From positions 1-6,785 of the forward strand of contig JAQSXM010000187.1 of the NCBI GenBank assembly GCA_029256645.1: a stretch of 6,785 nt of DNA. Reading direction: 5' to 3'. The notes under the pieces are model-generated. The model saw only the letters and a list, made by a program, of their open reading frames with translations, searched no databases and had not been told where the DNA came from. This document shows positions 6,377 through 6,785 of this stretch, piece after piece. The stretch is from Sporomusa sp. (GTDB lineage: Bacteria > Bacillota_C > Negativicutes > Sporomusales > Sporomusaceae). Position numbers and translations under genes: made by a program. The number at the start of each line of letters is the position of its first letter. The stretch's first letter is position 1.

Positions 6377-6445
6377 ATTAATGTTTGTTGCTTTCTCTTA
6401 ATCAACAGTCCCATAATAACATAAATGAACTACCACCCTATGGAT

Positions 6446-6471
6446 AAAAAATAACCCGGCTCGATGGCCGG
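6446..6471 (-). terminator. Intrinsic terminator of the 33-residue small gene
   Basis: On the minus strand, CCGGC, a six-base loop and GCCGG (6471-6456) are followed by TTATTTTTT, with the U-tract at 6451-6446. The stem is GC-rich and starts six bases after the small gene's stop codon. It closes that transcription unit and insulates the TonB operon promoter from upstream read-through. Confidence 0.8.
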
Positions 6472-6476
6472 AGGAG

Positions 6477-6578
6477 TTATACGGGACGGCGGGAAAGAGC
6501 TACTTCGTCTTTAAGCTGCTGCTGCCCCACTTCCATCCGGTCCAGGCGGGTAATAATTTGCTGTAACAACTCCTCCAT
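6477..6578 (-). CDS. Small protein of 33 residues, unknown function
   Basis: ATG 6578 opens a 33-codon frame ending with TAA at 6477-6479. The product starts MEELLQQIITRLDRM and ends with VALSRRPV. It is highly charged and glutamine-rich, has no membrane segment, and shows hydrophobic spacing consistent with one amphipathic helix or short coiled coil. I judge it a real gene although it is tiny. A strong ribosome binding site (AGGAAGGTG) lies six bases before the ATG, a well-spaced promoter precedes it, and a GC-rich intrinsic terminator follows the stop almost at once. Many Firmicutes carry short proteins of the MEELL...RLDRME type, often with longer coiled coils; I cannot assign a family or function. 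It could alternatively be the remnant of a longer gene. Confidence 0.65.
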   Translation of the reverse strand: MEELLQQIITRLDRMEVGQQQLKDEVALSRRPV

Positions 6579-6611
6579 GCGTAACACCTTCCTATATCGT
6601 GCTTTATTACC

Positions 6612-6640
6612 ATTGTACCTTTTCGGGGCAGGTCAGACAA
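6612..6640 (-). promoter_or_regulatory. Sigma-A-type promoter for the small gene
   Basis: On the minus strand, TTGTCT (6640-6635), a 17-base spacer and TACAAT (6617-6612) form a good promoter. The expected start near 6605 gives a leader of under 30 bases before the AGGAAGGTG ribosome binding site and ATG 6578. Confidence 0.65.
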
Positions 6641-6668
6641 GCTGTAAAAAACTACTATAATGACCGGG

Positions 6669-6785
6669 CTATTGCTTTTTCTGTATCTTTACGGCAGTCC
6701 CCATAATAACAATCATCATCAGGCCTTCACCAACACTTGACATTGAGTGCTGGACACCAATGACCGCATCTGCCCCCATGGCACC
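6669..6785 (-). CDS. UPF0145 / YbjQ-family protein (C-terminal fragment; start lies outside the window)
   Basis: The frame enters at the right edge and runs 38 codons to TAG at 6669-6671. It shows the C-terminal pattern of this family: GADAVIGV near its start, then LMMIVIMGTAVKI close to the end (family pattern roughly GAnAVVGv ... GTAV). Family members are about 100-110 residues, form small oligomeric rings, and are often annotated as heavy-metal-binding domain proteins, but their role is not established. Only the last third is visible here. It is followed by the separate promoter of the small gene, so the two are probably not one operon. Confidence 0.85.
   Translation of the reverse strand, partial: GAMGADAVIGVQHSMSSVGEGLMMIVIMGTAVKIQKKQ

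Noticed and set aside
1..6785. tRNA, rRNA, CRISPR arrays, insertion sequences, prophage or origin features
   Set aside because: I looked on both strands and saw no cloverleaf, regularly spaced repeats, transposase-like frame or terminal inverted repeats with target duplications.

Overview
The window looks like chromosomal DNA of a diderm (outer-membrane-bearing) Firmicute, most likely a Negativicute of the Sporomusa/Pelosinus kind. This is an inference. A TonB-dependent outer-membrane receptor with a signal peptide sits beside Firmicute-type genes (a Rex redox repressor, an ECF-transporter S component, a D-lactate dehydrogenase with C-terminal Fe-S motifs), with strong GGAGG-like ribosome binding sites and U-tailed intrinsic terminators. 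Every gene I can support lies on the minus strand, so transcription runs from the right end of the window to the left.

Reading in the direction of transcription: (1) 6785-6669, the last 38 codons of a UPF0145/YbjQ-family protein. (2) 6640-6446, an autonomous mini-transcription unit encoding a 33-residue protein, with its own promoter, strong RBS and terminator. (3) 6376-6167, the regulatory region of the next operon: an AT-rich palindrome, a good sigma-A promoter, a Rex-box-like palindrome just downstream of the start site, and a long U-tailed hairpin between promoter and start codon. (4) 6160-2994, a tightly spaced operon: TonB-dependent receptor, ECF S component, class I SAM methyltransferase. 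It is closed by a hairpin whose arms match those of the leader hairpin. (5) 2882-2187, a Rex-family repressor with intact winged-helix features but an altered glycine-rich nucleotide-binding loop. (6) 2186-1881, an intergenic region with a second Rex-box-like site and several inverted repeats. (7) 1880-1, the first 626 residues of a FAD/4Fe-4S D-lactate dehydrogenase that runs off the left edge.

My working model is a redox-linked cluster. Rex sits between two candidate targets: the D-lactate dehydrogenase downstream and the TonB/ECF/methyltransferase operon upstream. The upstream operon pairs an outer-membrane transporter with an inner-membrane substrate-binding subunit. This suggests import of one scarce cofactor, vitamin or metal complex across both membranes, with a methyltransferase possibly acting on it or using it. 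The substrate cannot be read from the sequence. The most novel points are the Rex site at the TonB operon, the divergent Rex sensor domain, and the paired hairpins.
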